Source: JANSYL01 sp963921255 (GTDB lineage: Bacteria > Pseudomonadota > Alphaproteobacteria > Rhodobacterales > Rhodobacteraceae). Taken from it: a stretch of DNA of 64,000 nt. Every line of letters starts with the position of its first letter. The stretch's first letter is position 1. Below, in pieces: positions 1-7,904 of the stretch. The position numbers and the translations under genes are program-made. Location of the stretch: positions 434,001 through 498,000 of the forward strand of contig CAWUEW020000003.1 in NCBI GenBank assembly GCA_963921255.3, written 5' to 3'. The notes under the pieces are model-generated. The model was given only the letters and a program-made list of their open reading frames with translations. It was not told the DNA's origin and ran no database searches.

Positions 1-243
1 TCCGGGGGCGAGCAGCAAAGGGTCGCCTTTTGCCGGGCGCTTGCCAATGCGCCGCGCCTTCTTTTGGCGGATGAGCCGACGGGCAATCTGGACCCCGCAA
101 CCTCGGACACCGTGTTCGACGCCCTGATGAGCCTTGTCCGGGACACCGGGATGGCGGCCTTGATCGCGACACACAACCCTGCGCTTGCGGCGCGCATGGA
201 TCGCACGGTGAAACTGACCGCGGGCCATTTGGACGACGCCTAA
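1..243 (+). CDS. lolD: ABC transporter ATP-binding protein, LolD-type (C-terminal part)
   Basis: Only the last 80 residues are in the window; the gene begins upstream. The visible part opens with the ABC signature SGGEQQRVA, followed by Walker B with the D-loop (LLLADEPTGNLD) and the H-loop histidine in IATHN. The EPTGNLD wording and the short C-terminus without an extra domain are typical of the LolD/MacB/FtsE group, which powers lipoprotein release from the inner membrane or related export. LolD is the most likely member in this setting, but the permease would lie outside the window. It converges on the alpha/beta hydrolase gene and the two stop codons overlap by 4 nt. Confidence 0.75.
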   Translation, partial: SGGEQQRVAFCRALANAPRLLLADEPTGNLDPATSDTVFDALMSLVRDTGMAALIATHNPALAARMDRTVKLTAGHLDDA

Positions 244-1193
244 GCGGCGTGAGCGTCGAAAAGGCCCAGGATCGCATCCAGCCCCGTTTGGCGCCGGTCC
301 TTGCTTTCCATGAGTATCTCGTGTTCGGCGCCGTCCACCTCGACCAGGTCGCACGCGGGCCAGGTCTGCGCCCGCTCGACAATGGTGCCGGGCTCGACGA
401 TCCGTTCCCGTGTCCCAAGCAGGGCAACGCTCGGGACATCCGGAGGGGTCATCGCCATCAAGGTTTCGGTTTCTTCCAACGCTGCGCGCAACCAACGGTT
501 CGACGGACCGCCAAGCGTCAACTCGGGGTGCTGCGCCGTTTGACGCGCGAAATAGTCGAACTGATCTTTGTCGGTTGTCAGCGGATTGTCATCGAACGCC
601 ATCGGTTCGTAGGGGCCCGTCGTGGGCGCAAATTTCTTATCGAAACCCAAGGGTTCGGCGAGGCCAAGCACGATGCCGGAGATTGCCTTGAGGAAGGGGG
701 CCATCTGAATACCCCACATCGGTGCCGAGAAGGCGGCCGCCTTGACGGGCAATCCGTCGTAAAGCGCGCGCAGGCCAATCGCCCCGCCCATGGAATGCGC
801 GATCATGAACCAGGGTTTCGGAACGTCCAAGTGCGCCATCGCGGCCCGGAACGCGGCGACGTCTTCGCGATATTCGTCGAAGCTGACGACATGGCCCATG
901 TCCCGCTGGTGCTGAGGCCGATCCGACAACCCCTGGCCCCGCCAGTCAAAGCTGACCATGCCATATCCCGCAGCCGCCAGATCCGCGGCGACGCGCCCGT
1001 ATTTTTCGACATACTCCGTGCGCCCGTGCAGCATCAGAACGGTGCCCTTCGGTCCGGCGGGCCAGACGCCGAGGCGCAGGCGTGTTCCATCGGCGCTGGA
1101 CACCCAAAAGGCCGCCGCCCCCGCGGGCCCCTCCGCCACATCGGCGTAGAACGGGGCGGGGGCCAGCGCCTGGGTGTCCGGCGCCGGGGTCAT
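240..1193 (-). CDS. alpha/beta hydrolase (lysophospholipase / monoacylglycerol lipase-like)
   Basis: 317 residues. The protein has an oxyanion-type HGRTEY segment near residue 56, the DWRGQGLSDRP strand-turn, and a nucleophile elbow AHSMGG with Ser134 as the probable catalytic serine. A late histidine in AEHE fits the third triad residue. These features match the Hydrolase_4 (PldB/monoglyceride lipase-like) family, which cleaves acyl esters of lysophospholipids or monoglycerides; the substrate cannot be told here. There is no signal peptide, so a cytosolic or membrane-peripheral role is likely. Its start overlaps the stop of the SCP2 gene upstream (TGATG), so the two are probably translated together. 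Confidence 0.85.
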   Translation of the reverse strand: MTPAPDTQALAPAPFYADVAEGPAGAAAFWVSSADGTRLRLGVWPAGPKGTVLMLHGRTEYVEKYGRVAADLAAAGYGMVSFDWRGQGLSDRPQHQRDMGHVVSFDEYREDVAAFRAAMAHLDVPKPWFMIAHSMGGAIGLRALYDGLPVKAAAFSAPMWGIQMAPFLKAISGIVLGLAEPLGFDKKFAPTTGPYEPMAFDDNPLTTDKDQFDYFARQTAQHPELTLGGPSNRWLRAALEETETLMAMTPPDVPSVALLGTRERIVEPGTIVERAQTWPACDLVEVDGAEHEILMESKDRRQTGLDAILGLFDAHAA

Positions 1194-1489
1194 CAGCTCA
1201 GCGCCGATCCAAGCTTCATGGCCATGCCCATGTCGCCGTCCAGCTTCAGCTTGCCGGACATGAAAGCGGCCGTTGGGTTCAAGCTGCCCGACAGGATGTC
1301 CTGAAATGTGTCGCTTGCAGCCGTCATGGTCACGTCCGCATCTACGCCCTCTTCGGCGGCCCGGACGCCCGCGCCGTCCACGATGACCGCGCCCTCACCT
1401 TCGATGACGAATTTGGCGCTTCCGTCGAAGCCCCCACCGATCTTGTCTGAAATCGCGCTAACAGCGGCATCAATAATCGCGTTTCCCAT
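1193..1489 (-). CDS. SCP2 sterol/lipid-binding domain protein
   Basis: 98 residues when started at the ATG at 1489; a longer open frame upstream adds only non-conserved sequence and would run across the TPR gene on the other strand. The whole protein is one SCP2 fold: a helix, then FVIEGEGAVIVDG, then the ADVTMTAASDTFQDILSG segment and a C-terminal SGKLKLDGDMGMAM stretch, as in small bacterial sterol-carrier-like proteins that bind acyl lipids in a hydrophobic tunnel. Coupling to the downstream lipase-like hydrolase (TGATG overlap) suggests that the pair handles a lipid substrate together. That is inference from position. Confidence 0.85.
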   Translation of the reverse strand: MGNAIIDAAVSAISDKIGGGFDGSAKFVIEGEGAVIVDGAGVRAAEEGVDADVTMTAASDTFQDILSGSLNPTAAFMSGKLKLDGDMGMAMKLGSALS

Positions 1490-1567
1490 AATGTCCTTTG
1501 CCCTTTGCTTCGGTGATCGCACACCTTTGATATGGAACCCGGTGCGCGGAATGCTACAGTCTTTTGC

Positions 1568-2122
1568 ATGAAGGTTCTTTCGGTCCTCTACAACTGTGCC
1601 CTCGCGGCAATTGTCGCCTGTTTCCCGCTCGTGGCTGACGCGCAGGATCGGCGCGTGGACGAATTGCTGGATCGTTTGGCCACCCCCGACCTGCGCAACT
1701 GGGATGTGGTTGAACAAGAAATCTACATGCTGTGGTCTCGCTCCGGGTCTCCCACAGCGGATTATCTGCTGCGGCGGGGGCGCGAAGCGATGGAGGCCGG
1801 AGATCTGGACGCAGCCTACAATCATTTCACGGCGCTGACGGATCATGCGCCGGATTTTGCCGAAGGATGGAACGCGCGGGCCACCATGTTCTTTCAGTCG
1901 AACCGGTACGGACCGTCCATTGCGGATATCCAGCGCGTTCTGGCGCTGGAACCCCGCCACTTCGGGGCGTTGCAGGGCTTGGGCATCATGCTGGAAGAGA
2001 TGGGCGAGTACGAAACCGCCCTACGCGCCTTCCGCGAGGCCTCGGCTATACATCCCCACCGTCAGGACGTAAGGGATGCCATATCGCGGATCGAGCAACG
2101 GCTCGAAGGCCAGGCGCTCTGA
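1568..2122 (+). CDS. exported tetratricopeptide-repeat protein
   Basis: 184 residues from the ATG at 1568. That start gives a clear Sec signal peptide (MKVLSVLYNCALAAIVACF..., probable cleavage after ADAQ near residue 26), whereas the frame upstream of it adds 12 residues that would spoil the signal. After a linker the protein has about three TPR-like helix pairs (YLLRRGREAMEAGDLDAAYN, WNARATMFFQSNRYGPSIA, LQGLGIMLEEMGEYETALR), with the usual small and large residues at TPR positions. TPR proteins act as protein-protein scaffolds; here it is periplasmic. It stands alone, 42 bp ahead of the helicase gene, and may share its transcript. Confidence 0.82.
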   Translation: MKVLSVLYNCALAAIVACFPLVADAQDRRVDELLDRLATPDLRNWDVVEQEIYMLWSRSGSPTADYLLRRGREAMEAGDLDAAYNHFTALTDHAPDFAEGWNARATMFFQSNRYGPSIADIQRVLALEPRHFGALQGLGIMLEEMGEYETALRAFREASAIHPHRQDVRDAISRIEQRLEGQAL

Positions 2123-2163
2123 GCTAGGGCGCGGCAGGCCATCGGAGGGGACAGTCCACGATC

Positions 2164-4935
2164 ATGGACGGCAGTAATCTGGGCAAAGGGCGCGTTGCCG
2201 CCGTCCTTGGCCCCACCAACACCGGCAAAACCCACTACGCGATCGAGCGGATGCTGGCCTATCCATCCGGGGTCATCGGCCTTCCGCTGCGCCTTCTGGC
2301 ACGCGAGGTTTACGACAGGATCGTCGCGATCCGTGGGCCATCGGTTGTGGCGCTGGTCACCGGGGAAGAACGTATCGTGCCGCCGCGGACCCAGTACTGG
2401 GTCTGCACGGTCGAGGCGATGCCAGTTGGCAACGGCGCCGATTTTCTGGCCATTGATGAGATCCAGCTTTGTGCCGATCCCGAGCGCGGCCATGTGTTCA
2501 CCGACCGTTTGTTGAATGCCCGCGGTCTGCAGGAAACGCTGTTTCTCGGGGCCGAGACGATGCGCGGCGCGATCACCGCCTTGGTGCCCGGATGCAGCTT
2601 TCTGAAGCGCGAAAGATATTCACAGCTTATCTACAGCGGTTCGAAAAAGATAAGTAGAATGCCTCCGAGGAGTGCAGTTGTCGGCTTCAGTATCGATAAT
2701 ATCTATGCGATGGCCGAACTTCTGCGCCGCCAGAAAGGGGGCGCCGCGGTGGTGATGGGGGCGCTCAGTCCCCGAACGCGCAACGCGCAGGTCGAGCTCT
2801 ACCAGAACGGGGACGTCGATATTCTGGTCGCCACGGACGCGATCGGTATGGGCCTGAACCTCGACATTCGCCATGTCGCGTTTTCCGGGCTGCGCAAGTT
2901 CGATGGCCGCAAGATGCGGGACCTGATGCCCAATGAGTTGGCCCAGATCGCCGGCCGCGCGGGGCGGTATACGCAGGATGGCACCTTCGGGGTGACCGGC
3001 GAAGCGCGCCCGCTGCGTGACGATTTGGCCGAAGCCATCACCGCCCATCGCTTTGCGCCGGTGAAAAAGCTGCAGTGGCGCAATTCTGACCTGAGCTTTG
3101 GGACGGTGGACCGGTTGATCGCCTCTTTGGAGGAACGCACGGATCATGAGTGGCTGACCTGCGCCCGCGAGGCCGACGATGTCATGGCGCTGAAATCCAT
3201 CTCGACGCGCGAGGATGTGGCCAGCCGCATTCAAGGCGCACCGGATGTTCGGCTCCTGTGGGATGTCTGTCGAATCCCGGATTTCCGCGGGATCAGTCAT
3301 GCCGAACATGCCGATTTGCTCGGCCGGATTTTCGACTTCCTCCACGACGCCGGCCGCGTGCCCGACGATTGGATGGCCCGCCAGGTAAAGCGCATCGACC
3401 GCACGGATGGCGACATCGACACACTGTCGAAACGTCTGGCGTATATCCGCACCTGGACCTACGTCGCGCAACGGTCCGGATGGCTTGACGACGAAACCCA
3501 TTGGCGCGGGGCCACCCGTGCCGTAGAAGACCGCCTGTCTGACGCGCTCCACGGCGCGTTGACCCAAAGATTTGTCGATCGGCGCACCAGTGTTCTGCTG
3601 CGCCGGTTGAAACAGAAGGAGAGCCTCGTGGCTGACGTGAACGACAACGGCGAAGTAACGGTTGAGGGCCAGGTCCTGGGCCGCATCGAAGGATTCCGGT
3701 TTCGCCAGGACCAATCCGCCAGCCCCGACGAAGCCAAGACCCTGCGGCAGGCGGCGTTTGCCGCCCTTCGCCCCGAATTCCACCTCCGCGCCGATCGGTT
3801 CTACAACGCGCCTGACACCGAGTTTGACCTGACGGAACAGGGCGGGCTGATGTGGGGCGATCAGGCCATCGGGAAACTCGTTGCCGGGGCCGAGCCGCCG
3901 AAACCCACGGCCGAAGCCTTTGTCGACGAAGAAGCCGGGCCTGAGGTCATCCAGAAGGTGCAGCGCCGGCTCCAGCATTTCATCGACCGTCGCATCGCCG
4001 CGCAGTTCGAGCCCCTTCTCGCCATGTCCCGAGACGAAGCCATTGGCGGACTGGCCCGTGGCGTTGCCTTCCGCCTGCTGGAAAGCTTTGGCGTTGTGCC
4101 GCGCAGCGAGATTGCCGACGATATCAAGTCGCTCGATCAGGACGCGCGGGGCCTGCTGCGCAAACACGGCGTGCGGTTCGGCCAATTCACGATCTTCATG
4201 CCGCTTTTGTTGAAGCCGGCGCCGACGCGGCTGCGTCTCGTGCTCTGGGGCTTGCAGTCTGGCCTGGACAGCTTCCCTGAAAGCCCGCCTCCGGGCCTCG
4301 TGACCATCCCGCATGAAACCGACCAGCCCGACGGCTACTACGCGATGTCGGGCTACCGACCGGCGGCCAGCCGCGCAATCCGGATCGATATGCTGGAACG
4401 CTTGGCCGACATGCTGCGGTCTCAGGATACACGCGGCGGGTTTGAAGGCACGGCCGACATGCTATCGATCACGGGCCTGACCCTCGATCAATTTGCCGAT
4501 CTGATGGGTGGACTGGGCTACAAGGCCGAGCGGGGAGAGCGGCCAAAGGTCAAAGCCACCGCCGCGCCAGCGGCCGCCGATACAGCAGCCGACACCGCCG
4601 CCGAGGACGCAACGGACAGCGCAGACAAGACGACGGATGCCGCCGACGCCCCGAGCGAAGCGCCGGCACCCGAAGCCTCGGCCGAGCCGGAGGTCGAAGT
4701 GTTCTACACCTTCACCTGGGCTCCGAAGCGCCGCGGCGGCGAACGTCCCCGGCGTGAAGACGGGCAAAAGCCGCGCGGCAAGAAGGGCCAGGGGGGCAAG
4801 CCCCGGGGCAAAGGCGGTAAGCCGCCGCGTGATCAGAAGGCAAAGTCCTTCTCTGCCCGTCCCGAGAAGAAGGATCGGATTGATCCGGACAACCCGTTTG
4901 CTCAAGCGCTCGCGGGTCTGAAGGACAAATCCTGA
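2164..4935 (+). CDS. SUV3-like ATP-dependent RNA helicase
   Basis: 923 residues. An SF2 helicase core opens the protein: Walker A GPTNTGKT at residues 16-23, motif II as DEIQ at 98-101 instead of DEAD, and motif VI in QIAGRAGR near residue 265. This pattern, with little sequence before motif I, matches the SUV3/SUPV3L1 group found in alphaproteobacteria and mitochondria, where it unwinds RNA for decay. The middle (about 300-780) is the SUV3-type accessory region. The tail from about residue 795 is low-complexity: first Ala/Asp/Thr/Glu-rich, then Arg/Lys/Gly-rich, probably disordered and RNA-binding. The S4 RNA-binding gene follows with its start overlapping this stop. Confidence 0.87.
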   Translation: MDGSNLGKGRVAAVLGPTNTGKTHYAIERMLAYPSGVIGLPLRLLAREVYDRIVAIRGPSVVALVTGEERIVPPRTQYWVCTVEAMPVGNGADFLAIDEIQLCADPERGHVFTDRLLNARGLQETLFLGAETMRGAITALVPGCSFLKRERYSQLIYSGSKKISRMPPRSAVVGFSIDNIYAMAELLRRQKGGAAVVMGALSPRTRNAQVELYQNGDVDILVATDAIGMGLNLDIRHVAFSGLRKFDGRKMRDLMPNELAQIAGRAGRYTQDGTFGVTGEARPLRDDLAEAITAHRFAPVKKLQWRNSDLSFGTVDRLIASLEERTDHEWLTCAREADDVMALKSISTREDVASRIQGAPDVRLLWDVCRIPDFRGISHAEHADLLGRIFDFLHDAGRVPDDWMARQVKRIDRTDGDIDTLSKRLAYIRTWTYVAQRSGWLDDETHWRGATRAVEDRLSDALHGALTQRFVDRRTSVLLRRLKQKESLVADVNDNGEVTVEGQVLGRIEGFRFRQDQSASPDEAKTLRQAAFAALRPEFHLRADRFYNAPDTEFDLTEQGGLMWGDQAIGKLVAGAEPPKPTAEAFVDEEAGPEVIQKVQRRLQHFIDRRIAAQFEPLLAMSRDEAIGGLARGVAFRLLESFGVVPRSEIADDIKSLDQDARGLLRKHGVRFGQFTIFMPLLLKPAPTRLRLVLWGLQSGLDSFPESPPPGLVTIPHETDQPDGYYAMSGYRPAASRAIRIDMLERLADMLRSQDTRGGFEGTADMLSITGLTLDQFADLMGGLGYKAERGERPKVKATAAPAAADTAADTAAEDATDSADKTTDAADAPSEAPAPEASAEPEVEVFYTFTWAPKRRGGERPRREDGQKPRGKKGQGGKPRGKGGKPPRDQKAKSFSARPEKKDRIDPDNPFAQALAGLKDKS
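4920..4934 (+). promoter_or_regulatory. ribosome binding site and CTG start of the S4 gene
   Basis: GAAGGA at 4920-4925 is followed by a 6-nt spacer and CTG at 4932-4934, whose last two bases begin the TGA stop of the helicase gene. In this frame the nearest upstream stop is at 4881-4883, and no ATG, GTG or TTG lies between it and the conserved S4 motif. CTG is therefore the best start. Confidence 0.6.
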
Positions 4936-5318
4936 CCCCCTCCGGCGACCCTTTCGCGCCGCGCGCCACCGATCGCCTGGACAAATGGCTCTGGCAGGCG
5001 CGCTTCTTCAAGACGCGCAGCCTGGCGACCAAGCAGGTGACGTCGGGCGCCGTCAGGGTCAACAGCGCCCGCGTAACCAAGGCAGCCACGGCGGTTGGCG
5101 CGGGCGACGTCCTGACCTTCGCGCAGGGGCGGGCCATCCGCGTCGTGCGCATCGTTGAGCTTGCCAAGCGCCGTGGGCCGGCGACCGAAGCGCAAGCGCT
5201 CTACGAGGATTTGAGCCCGCCGCCCCCGGGGCCTCCGCCGCCACGGGTGGGGCCCCGACCCACCAAAAAGGCCCGGCGGATGCTGGATGAACAGCGCGAA
5301 ACGCCCCTGGAGGAATGA
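4932..5318 (+). CDS. S4-domain RNA-binding protein (Hsp15/RluB-type small S4 protein)
   Basis: 128 residues if begun at CTG 4932. The conserved S4 opening RLDKWLWQARFFKTRS starts around residue 15, followed by the VTSGAVRVNSARV loop and the GDVLTF strand, as in Hsp15-like proteins that bind stalled 50S-tRNA complexes. The C-terminus is Pro-rich, then basic. A GTG at 5037 would remove about 35 residues, including most of the S4 motif, so it is unlikely to be the real start. The gene is translationally coupled to the helicase, which fits a shared RNA role. The product family is clear; the start codon is inferred. Confidence 0.82.
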   Translation: MTPSGDPFAPRATDRLDKWLWQARFFKTRSLATKQVTSGAVRVNSARVTKAATAVGAGDVLTFAQGRAIRVVRIVELAKRRGPATEAQALYEDLSPPPPGPPPPRVGPRPTKKARRMLDEQRETPLEE

Positions 5319-5345
5319 CCGCGCATGCAGCGCAGAAATTCGCAC

Positions 5346-5373
5346 TTGAATGCTGTCAACTAAAGTTTACACT
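5346..5373 (+). promoter_or_regulatory. candidate promoter for fdxA
   Basis: TTGAAT (5346-5351), a 16-nt spacer and TACACT (5368-5373) resemble sigma-70 -35 and -10 boxes. They lie about 90 bp ahead of the fdxA start, in the AT-richer part of the gap after the S4 gene. Match by eye only. Confidence 0.4.
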
Positions 5374-5460
5374 ACACCAATGGTTGCGTCATCGGGTGGG
5401 CTTGCAAACCCCATATCTCTGACGTAGCAGACACAGACAAAAGACCGCTTGAGGATGTCC

Positions 5461-5796
5461 ATGACGTATGTCGTGACCGAGAATTGTATCGCCTGCAAAT
5501 ACACCGACTGTGTTGAGGTGTGCCCCGTGGATTGCTTCTACGAGGGTGAGAATATGTTGGTGATCCACCCTGACGAGTGCATCGATTGCGGCGTCTGTGA
5601 ACCAGAATGCCCCGCGGACGCCATCCGCCCGGATACCGAGCCGGATATGGAAAAGTGGTTCGAGTTCAATCGCAAGTATTCCGAAGCCTGGCCGGTGATC
5701 ATCACGAAGAAGGATCCCTTGCCGGATGCCGATGCGATGGACGGCAAGCCGGGCAAGATGGATATGCTGTCCGAAGCCGCCGGCGAGGGCGGATAA
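5461..5796 (+). CDS. fdxA: 7Fe-8S ferredoxin FdxA
   Basis: 111 residues from the ATG at 5461, chosen because FdxA proteins begin MTYVVTENC and a GAGGA Shine-Dalgarno sequence sits 5 nt upstream; in-frame starts at 5449 and 5455 would add four or two residues. Cysteines at 9, 12, 17, 21, 25, 40, 43, 46 and 50 match the Azotobacter ferredoxin I pattern shifted by one, giving a [3Fe-4S] and a [4Fe-4S] cluster. The long C-terminal tail (DMEKWFEFNRKYSEAWP onward) is also family-typical. It is a soluble low-potential electron carrier. The fdxA-carD order recurs in Rhodobacteraceae (known context). Confidence 0.93.
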   Translation: MTYVVTENCIACKYTDCVEVCPVDCFYEGENMLVIHPDECIDCGVCEPECPADAIRPDTEPDMEKWFEFNRKYSEAWPVIITKKDPLPDADAMDGKPGKMDMLSEAAGEGG

Positions 5797-6114
5797 AAGA
5801 CCGTCCGCCGTGCGATTCGGTGGACGTCAGAAATTGGCGATGCCAAGCAGTCGCGCGGCGCCGCAGAAAGCCCAAATCAACCCTTGATTTCAAGGGGTAA
5901 CAGCCTTTGCGGCTGCGGCATGCTTTGCGAAGTCGCATTTTTGTGCTACATATAACTGACACACTTGTCTGTCCGTTACGCGGTGCGGGTCTGCCAACCT
6001 GCCAAAAAATTCAGCGTCGACCATCGGTTCGTGTGGAAAGTTCGCTTTCCATGGGGCCCTTTTTGTCGCCTGGGTTTGTGCGTGTCTGACGGGGCGTAGG
6101 AAGAGGATTAATAT
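5797..6114. other. fdxA-carD intergenic region (318 bp)
   Basis: No gene is seen. After the fdxA hairpin there is a short palindrome, CCCTTG-ATTT-CAAGGG (5881-5896). A weak promoter-like pair follows: TTGCGA at 5925-5930 and TACATA at 5947-5952, 16 nt apart. This leaves a carD leader of roughly 150 nt. The promoter reading is tentative. Confidence 0.4.
5803..5825 (+). terminator. hairpin after fdxA
   Basis: GTCCGCCG (5803-5810) pairs with CGGTGGAC (5818-5825), eight pairs with one G-T wobble and a 7-nt loop, starting 7 nt after the fdxA stop. No T-run follows, so it may be an RNA 3' end stabiliser rather than an intrinsic terminator. Confidence 0.45.
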
Positions 6115-6627
6115 ATGTCGAAGTCCAAGAAATCGCAGGAGTTCAGCCCGAACGACTATGTGGTCTATCCGGCCCTTGGCGTCGGCCAGATGGTGAATAT
6201 CGAAGAGCAAGAGATTGCCGGTATCACGCTGGAGCTGTTCGTGGTCTCCTTCGAAAAGGACAAAATGACCCTGCGGGTGCCGACCGCGAAAGCAACTGAG
6301 GTTGGCATGCGGTCGCTGAGCTCGCCGGATGTGGTGTCCAAGGCAATGGACACGCTGAAAGGCAAGGCGCGCGTGAAGCGTACCATGTGGTCGCGCCGTG
6401 CGAAGGAGTATGAGCAAAAGATCAACTCCGGCGATCTGATCTCTATCGCTGAGGTTGTGCGCGACTTGCATCGGGCCGACGACCAGCGCGAGCAGTCTTA
6501 TTCCGAGCGTCAGCTGTACGAAGCGGCGCTGGAGCGCCTGACCCGTGAATTGGCAGCGGTCAAGGGCATGGATGAGGCCGGCGCGCAGCGCCAGGTTGAT
6601 GCCGTCCTGACGGCACGCGCGGCGTAA
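6115..6627 (+). CDS. carD: CarD-family transcriptional regulator
   Basis: 170 residues. The N-terminal half is the CarD/TRCF RNA-polymerase-interaction domain (FSPNDYVVYPALGVGQM, then a beta-rich segment to about residue 65). The C-terminal half is the helical DNA-binding domain with the RSLSSPDVVSKAMDTLKGKAR segment and a basic AKEYEQK helix. CarD proteins bind the RNA polymerase beta subunit and stabilise the open promoter complex, with effects on rRNA and housekeeping promoters. The gene is monocistronic, with a long leader and a strong terminator right after it. Confidence 0.93.
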   Translation: MSKSKKSQEFSPNDYVVYPALGVGQMVNIEEQEIAGITLELFVVSFEKDKMTLRVPTAKATEVGMRSLSSPDVVSKAMDTLKGKARVKRTMWSRRAKEYEQKINSGDLISIAEVVRDLHRADDQREQSYSERQLYEAALERLTRELAAVKGMDEAGAQRQVDAVLTARAA

Positions 6628-6650
6628 AACCGCCCAAACCGGACAATCTG

Positions 6651-6684
6651 GCCCCGTCGCAGTCGTGCGGCGGGGCTTTTCTTG
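6651..6684 (+). terminator. intrinsic terminator of carD
   Basis: GCCCCGTCGC (6651-6660) pairs with GCGGCGGGGC (6667-6676), ten pairs with one G-T wobble, a 6-nt loop, then TTTTCTTG. This is a classical rho-independent terminator 23 nt after the carD stop. Confidence 0.88.
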
Positions 6685-6761
6685 TTAGGGAGTGCCCCGG
6701 GGACCGCGCAACAGATGTCGGGCGACTATGCCCGCCTCTCCTTTTGAAAGGAATCTGGGTC

Positions 6762-7049
6762 ATGTTTCGCACTGTCCTTTTCCCCGTCCTGGCCTCGGGC
6801 GTGTTTCTCGCCGGATGTCAGAACCTCTCGCAACAAGACCAAGCCAATCTCGGCCTGATCAGTGGCGCCGCGGGCGGCGTGCTGTTGGCCGGAGCGCTTG
6901 ATGCCAACCCGGCCTGGACGGTCGCGGCGGGCGTCGCGGGGGCTGCCCTCGGAACGCAGATCGCGCGGAATTCGCAGACCGGTGAATGTGCGTACTACGC
7001 CGGACAGGATGCGTTTGGCCGCACGATCTACAGGACCGGACCCTGCTGA
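6762..7049 (+). CDS. small glycine-zipper lipoprotein
   Basis: 95 residues from the ATG at 6762, preceded by AAAGGA. A lipoprotein signal peptide ends in the lipobox LAGC, so Cys20 or so would be acylated after cleavage. The mature part has a Gly/Ala-rich hydrophobic stretch (GLISGAAGGVLLAGALDA ... AAGVAGAALG) resembling the glycine-zipper motif of OmpA-like and 17-kDa antigen-type outer membrane lipoproteins. It ends with a short Cys-containing tail (GECAYYAGQD ... TGPC). The role is unknown. It is flanked by the carD terminator and the convergent cobS. Confidence 0.78.
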   Translation: MFRTVLFPVLASGVFLAGCQNLSQQDQANLGLISGAAGGVLLAGALDANPAWTVAAGVAGAALGTQIARNSQTGECAYYAGQDAFGRTIYRTGPC

Positions 7050-7060
7050 GCGCGTTTCGT

Positions 7061-7819
7061 CTAGGTTAACACGGCGGCCAGGGCGGCAAGGGCGGCAAGC
7101 TCTGTCAGGACCTGGCCGGCGCCAAGGACGTCGCCCGTTTGTCCGCCGATCTTGCGCAACGCGACCGCGGCGACGGCGCAGGCCGCGCCGACACTGCAAA
7201 GCGCTGCAAACAGGCCGGCACTGCCAAGACCCACGCCCGCCACGAAGATGGCGAGCAGACTGGCCAAACCCGCCGTCGCTTTGGCGGGCCGACCGACCAG
7301 TGCGGCCAACCCGTCCTCCCGCGCAAAGGGCATCAGGGCCATGGTGCCGGTCATGGCCCCGCGGCTGAGCGCAGCGGGCACAATCACAGCCGCCCAGAGG
7401 GCGCCGAGGTCCAGCACAGCCGTAAGCAGAACCCACTTCAGTCCAAGCCCAAACACAAGCGCGAGAACGCCGTAACTTCCAATCCGGCTGTCCTTCATGA
7501 TGGACAGGCGCGCGTCCGGGTCATGTCCCCCCCAAAATCCATCGGCGCAATCGGCCAAGCCGTCCTCGTGCAATCCACCGGTCAGGATGGTCGCCGTCGC
7601 CAGTGCCAGCCCGGCAGCCGCCGCCGTTGGCAATCCCACCGCCAACGCCCCCCAGGCCATAACGCCTGCAAGGACGCCGACGCCTGCGCCCACCAGTGGC
7701 CATGCCCAAGCCGCGGCCGCCATGCGTGCGCCATCGGCCCCGGGAACGGGCAGCCGCGTCAGCAGCGCGAAACCGCGGGGAATGTCGCGGAGATCAAGTA
7801 TCGGGTCGTGCTCTGGCAT
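7061..7819 (-). CDS. cobS: adenosylcobinamide-GDP ribazoletransferase (cobalamin synthase)
   Basis: 252 residues from the ATG at 7819, which has AAAGG about 10 nt upstream; an ATG at 7843 adds eight residues but lacks such a site. It is an integral membrane protein with about six hydrophobic segments and the acidic motif DGLADCADGFWGG typical of CobS, which joins adenosylcobinamide-GDP to alpha-ribazole in the last step of the nucleotide-loop assembly of vitamin B12. The start RGFALLTRLPVPG is also family-typical. It lies head to head with cobT, whose product makes the alpha-ribazole-phosphate precursor. Confidence 0.92.
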   Translation of the reverse strand: MPEHDPILDLRDIPRGFALLTRLPVPGADGARMAAAAWAWPLVGAGVGVLAGVMAWGALAVGLPTAAAAGLALATATILTGGLHEDGLADCADGFWGGHDPDARLSIMKDSRIGSYGVLALVFGLGLKWVLLTAVLDLGALWAAVIVPAALSRGAMTGTMALMPFAREDGLAALVGRPAKATAGLASLLAIFVAGVGLGSAGLFAALCSVGAACAVAAVALRKIGGQTGDVLGAGQVLTELAALAALAAVLT

Positions 7820-7904
7820 TCGGCCTGGGCCTTTCTGCCGCATGACGGGCGCGGCGCTCGCAGCTAAACCTGAGCGCTAAGTTCCTGCAACCGAAAGACG
7901 ACCC

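Noticed and set aside
2620..4314. 564-residue minus-strand frame over the helicase
   Set aside because: Shadow of the helicase gene, without motifs.
7820..7904. Cobalamin riboswitch between cobS and cobT
   Set aside because: The gap is 85 bp, too short for a full B12 riboswitch, and no B12-box-like sequence is seen.
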